From: JBBROS01 sp965199595
GTDB lineage: Bacteria > Pseudomonadota > Alphaproteobacteria > Acetobacterales > Acetobacteraceae
Assembly: GCA_965199595.1 (NCBI GenBank)
Contig: OZ241182.1
Span: forward strand, 2,294,001-2,358,000
Length of the DNA stretch: 64,000 nt
Direction: 5' to 3'
Within the stretch, counting starts at the first letter, position 1, and every line of letters begins with the position of its first letter. A program made the translations under genes and the position numbers. This document shows positions 61,450 through 64,000 of this stretch, piece after piece. The notes below the pieces were generated by a model. That model was not told the origin of the DNA and did no database searches. It worked only from the letters and a program-made list of their open reading frames with translations.

Positions 61450-62276
61450 CAGACTCGGTCGAAACCTGGTCCGGCAAGGGCCGCACCGACGAGAACTTCC
61501 CGGTCGGCTCCATGCTGATCCGCCCGGCGCTGCGCCCGCACGTGCACGCCTTCTACAACTTCGCCCGCAACGCCGATGACATCGCCGACAGCCCCGAGCT
61601 TGCGGCCGGGGACAAGCTGGCCCGGCTGGGTACCATGGAATCCGTGCTGCTCGGCCGCAGCGACGGCGGCTCCCCCAGCGGCATCGGCCTGCGCGAGAGC
61701 CTGGCCGCCACCGGCGTCACGCCGCAGCACGCGCTGGACCTGCTCGGCGCCTTTCGGCAGGACGCGACCAAGCGGCGCTATGCGAACTGGGCCGAACTGC
61801 ACGACTACTGCCGCCTCTCCGCCATGCCGGTCGGGCGCCACGTGCTGGACCTGCACGGCGAGGACATGGCGACCCACGCGCCGAGTGACCCGCTCTGCGC
61901 CGCGCTGCAGGTGCTGAACCACCTCCAGGACGGCGGCAAGGACTTGGTGGCGCTCGACCGCTGCTATCTCCCCGACGATCAGCTCGCCGCCGCCGGAGCG
62001 CGGGTCGAGGACCTGGTCGGACCCGGCGAGACCCCCGGGCTGCGCCGCGTGTTCGACAGCCTGCTCGACGAGGTGGACCGCCTGAACGACCAGGCCGCCG
62101 CCCTGCCGCGCCTGGTCAAGGACCGTCGCCTCCGCCTGGAATGCGCCGTCATCCTCGGCCTCTCCCGCCGCCTGGCCCGCCGCCTGCGGGCCGGCGATCC
62201 CGTCGCCACCCGCGTCAAGCTTCTGAAACAGGATGTCGCCGGCAGCATGGTCTCCGCCCTCCGATACGCCGCATGA
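61446..62276 (+). CDS. hpnC: Hydroxysqualene synthase HpnC
   Basis: A 276-residue squalene/phytoene-synthase-fold enzyme that hydrolyses presqualene diphosphate to hydroxysqualene. It has FPVGSMLIRPALRPHVHAFY, the Asp motif NFARNADDIADS and the second motif LQVLNHLQDGGKDLVALDRC. ATG overlaps the hpnB stop (ATGA). Confidence 0.94.
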   Translation: MTDSVETWSGKGRTDENFPVGSMLIRPALRPHVHAFYNFARNADDIADSPELAAGDKLARLGTMESVLLGRSDGGSPSGIGLRESLAATGVTPQHALDLLGAFRQDATKRRYANWAELHDYCRLSAMPVGRHVLDLHGEDMATHAPSDPLCAALQVLNHLQDGGKDLVALDRCYLPDDQLAAAGARVEDLVGPGETPGLRRVFDSLLDEVDRLNDQAAALPRLVKDRRLRLECAVILGLSRRLARRLRAGDPVATRVKLLKQDVAGSMVSALRYAA

Positions 62277-63118
62277 GCGCCCTCGACGCCGACCCGGCCG
62301 ATCTCACCGCCGTCGAGACCATCGTCAAGCGGTCCGGCACCTCGTTCCATCGGGGCATGAAGGTGCTGCCGCGGGACCGACGGGCCGCGATGTATGCGAT
62401 CTACGCCTTCTGCCGCATCGTGGATGACGTGGCCGACGAGCCCGCGCCGCTGCCGCAGAAGCTGGCCGGGCTGGACATCTGGCGCAGCAAGATCGCCGCC
62501 GTCTATGCCGGACGTTCCGATGATCCCGTCACCCGCATGCTGCTGGCCGCAAAGCTGCACTACGATCTGCGGCAGGAGGATTTCCTGGCCGTCATCGACG
62601 GCATGGCGATGGACACCGCCACCGCCATCGTCGCGCCGGACCTCGCCACGCTGGACCTGTATTGCGACCGCGTGGCCGCCGCCGTCGGCCGCCTGTCCGT
62701 GCGCGCCTTCGGTGATGGCTCGCCCGCGGCCGACGAGGTGGCCTGGCACCTGGGCCGGGCCCTGCAGCTCACCAACATCCTGCGTGACGTGGCCGAGGAC
62801 GCGGAACGCGGCCGACTGTATCTTCCAGCCGAATGGCTCGATGAGGCCGGCGTGCCGCACGACCCGCAAGGCGCGCTGCACCACCAGGCCCTGCCCGCCC
62901 TGTGCGCCCGCATGGCGGCGCAGGCGCAGCGGCACTTCGCCAGCGCCCGCGCCGCCATGGCCCGCTGCAAGCCCCGCGCCATGAAGCCGGCCCGGCTCAT
63001 GGCCGCCACCTACGGCGCCCTGCTGGACCTGCTGCACCAGCGCGGCTGGGCGCACCCCGAGATTCCGGTGCGGCTCTCGCGCTGGCGGAAACTATGGATC
63101 GCCCTGCGGCACCTGTGA
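62273..63118 (+). CDS. hpnD: Presqualene diphosphate synthase HpnD
   Basis: A 281-residue enzyme condensing two farnesyl diphosphates to presqualene diphosphate. It shows RSGTSFHRGMKVLPRDRRAA, IYAFCRIVDDVADEPAPLP, RVAAAVGRLSVRAFGDG and the second Asp motif QLTNILRDVAEDAERGRLYL. ATG overlaps the hpnC stop. Confidence 0.95.
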   Translation: MSALDADPADLTAVETIVKRSGTSFHRGMKVLPRDRRAAMYAIYAFCRIVDDVADEPAPLPQKLAGLDIWRSKIAAVYAGRSDDPVTRMLLAAKLHYDLRQEDFLAVIDGMAMDTATAIVAPDLATLDLYCDRVAAAVGRLSVRAFGDGSPAADEVAWHLGRALQLTNILRDVAEDAERGRLYLPAEWLDEAGVPHDPQGALHHQALPALCARMAAQAQRHFASARAAMARCKPRAMKPARLMAATYGALLDLLHQRGWAHPEIPVRLSRWRKLWIALRHL

Positions 63119-64000
63119 TGAGCAGCGCACCGAGGGTTCATGTCGTCGGCGCCGGGCTGGCGGGTCTGGCGGCCGCTCTCAGCCTGGTGGAGGCCGGGGC
63201 CGCCGTCACCATCCACGATTCGGCGCCGCATGCCGGGGGCCGCTGCCGCTCCTACCACGACCCGGTGCTGGGCTGCCGCATCGATAACGGCAACCATCTG
63301 CTGCTCTCTGGCAACCGCGCCACCTTCGCCTTCCTGGACCAGGTCGGCGCCCGCGACACCCTGACCGGCCCGGCCGACCCGCTGTTCCCCTTCATGGACC
63401 TCGCCACCGGCGAGCGCTGGACGCTGCGGCCCAACCGCGGCCCCATCCCCTGGTGGCTGCTGCTGCCCAGCCGCCGCGTGCCCGGCATGAAGCTGCGCGA
63501 CGCGCTCCCCACCTTGCGCCTGCACAAGTCCGGCGCCGCCACCACGGTGGCCGACGCGCTGCCGAAGGGCGCGCTGTATCACCGGCTATTCGAGCCGCTG
63601 GCGATCGCCGCCCTCAACACCATGCCGGAGGAAGGCTGCGCCCGCCTGCTCGGCGCCATCGTGCAGGAGACGCTGGCCGCGGGCGGTGCTGCCTGCATTC
63701 CCGCCTTCCCGCGCCACGGCCTGTCCGAGTCCTTCATCGACCCGGCTCTCGCCTGGTTGCAGGCGCGCGGCGCCACCCTGCATCTGGGCAGCCGCATCAC
63801 CGGGCTGGGGGTGGCGAACGGGCGCGTCGTCACCTTGGGCGAGACCACGGTCGGACCCACCGACCACGTGGTGCTGGCGGTTCCGGCGCCGGCCGCGGCG
63901 GCCTTGCTGCCGGGCCTCGTGGTGCCGGACCGCTTCGAGGCGATCCTCAACGTGCATTACCGGACCAAGGCTGAGCCGGGTCCGGCCGGGTTCATGGGCC
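63118..64000 (+). CDS. hpnE: Hydroxysqualene dehydroxylase HpnE (partial, cut by window end)
   Basis: An FAD-dependent amine-oxidase-fold enzyme that reduces hydroxysqualene to squalene. The visible 294 residues contain the dinucleotide motif VHVVGAGLAGLAAALSLVEA, GGRCRSYHDPVLGCRIDNGN (FAD contact), and the substrate-side FEPLAIAALNTMPEEG. The ATG shares its A with the hpnD stop; a GTG one codon earlier is in frame. The rest, with the C-terminal FAD motif, lies outside. Confidence 0.93.
   Translation, partial: MSSAPRVHVVGAGLAGLAAALSLVEAGAAVTIHDSAPHAGGRCRSYHDPVLGCRIDNGNHLLLSGNRATFAFLDQVGARDTLTGPADPLFPFMDLATGERWTLRPNRGPIPWWLLLPSRRVPGMKLRDALPTLRLHKSGAATTVADALPKGALYHRLFEPLAIAALNTMPEEGCARLLGAIVQETLAAGGAACIPAFPRHGLSESFIDPALAWLQARGATLHLGSRITGLGVANGRVVTLGETTVGPTDHVVLAVPAPAAAALLPGLVVPDRFEAILNVHYRTKAEPGPAGFMG

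Overview
The window is high-GC alphaproteobacterial chromosome, most likely from the family Acetobacteraceae. This is inferred from gene content rather than a marker: a hopanoid operon (hpnABCDE with hpnL), alphaproteobacterial-style guaB/rsmB/guaA and hflK/hflC/degQ groups, an NDUFS4-type complex I subunit, and many GTG/TTG starts with four-base start/stop overlaps. No rRNA, CRISPR array, phage or plasmid backbone was seen. Two tRNA genes are present. Genes are dense; the longest stretches without an intact gene are about 0.2 to 0.5 kb.

Layout. 0-9.3 kb is housekeeping: a partial gene at the left edge, a PcaF/PaaJ-type thiolase, a membrane desaturase with an alpha/beta hydrolase, then the leftward group guaB - rsmB - GNAT - guaA - EamA exporter. 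9.4-18.7 kb is an accessory block: a decayed IS630-type transposase, then eleven mostly unrecognised genes that all encode secreted or membrane proteins (Sel1 repeats, SIMPL, a DUF3592-like protein), ending at the 3' side of tRNA-Arg(TCT). 18.8-24.7 kb, leftward, holds NDUFS4, an ABC-F ATPase, a stand-alone LigD 3'-phosphoesterase next to tRNA-Pro(TGG), and a PrpB-like lyase / deacetylase / DUF192 operon.

24.8-30.3 kb is a rightward CoxG-CoxD-CoxE-XdhC-XdhC-MoeA/MocA maturation operon for a molybdenum hydroxylase; no large, medium or small hydroxylase subunit is in the window. 30.3-43.6 kb is mixed: amidase, a small lipoprotein unit, RidA, a CHAP protein, acyl-CoA ligase, an orphan PEP-CTERM choice-of-anchor A protein, a 2-hydroxyacid dehydrogenase, hydantoinase/oxoprolinase A and B subunits, a Met/His-rich secreted protein and a flavin reductase. 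43.6-46.3 kb is a DNA-ligase/exonuclease damage-response pair. 46.3-50 kb is hflK-hflC-degQ, facing the Fe-S carrier gene mrp/apbC.

51-58.3 kb carries an orphan solute-binding protein, a Rieske oxygenase, an RluA pseudouridine synthase, a SpoU methyltransferase, a second hydroxyacid dehydrogenase, a long-chain polyprenyl diphosphate synthase, a DUF2007 protein and a TrmN6-like methyltransferase. 58.3-64 kb is the hopanoid region: hpnL leftward, hpnA-B-C-D-E rightward, with hpnE cut by the window end. The polyprenyl synthase and HpnC/D/E both draw on the isoprenoid diphosphate pool.

Most metabolic calls rest on clear family motifs. The 9.7-18.5 kb genes are described, not functionally assigned.
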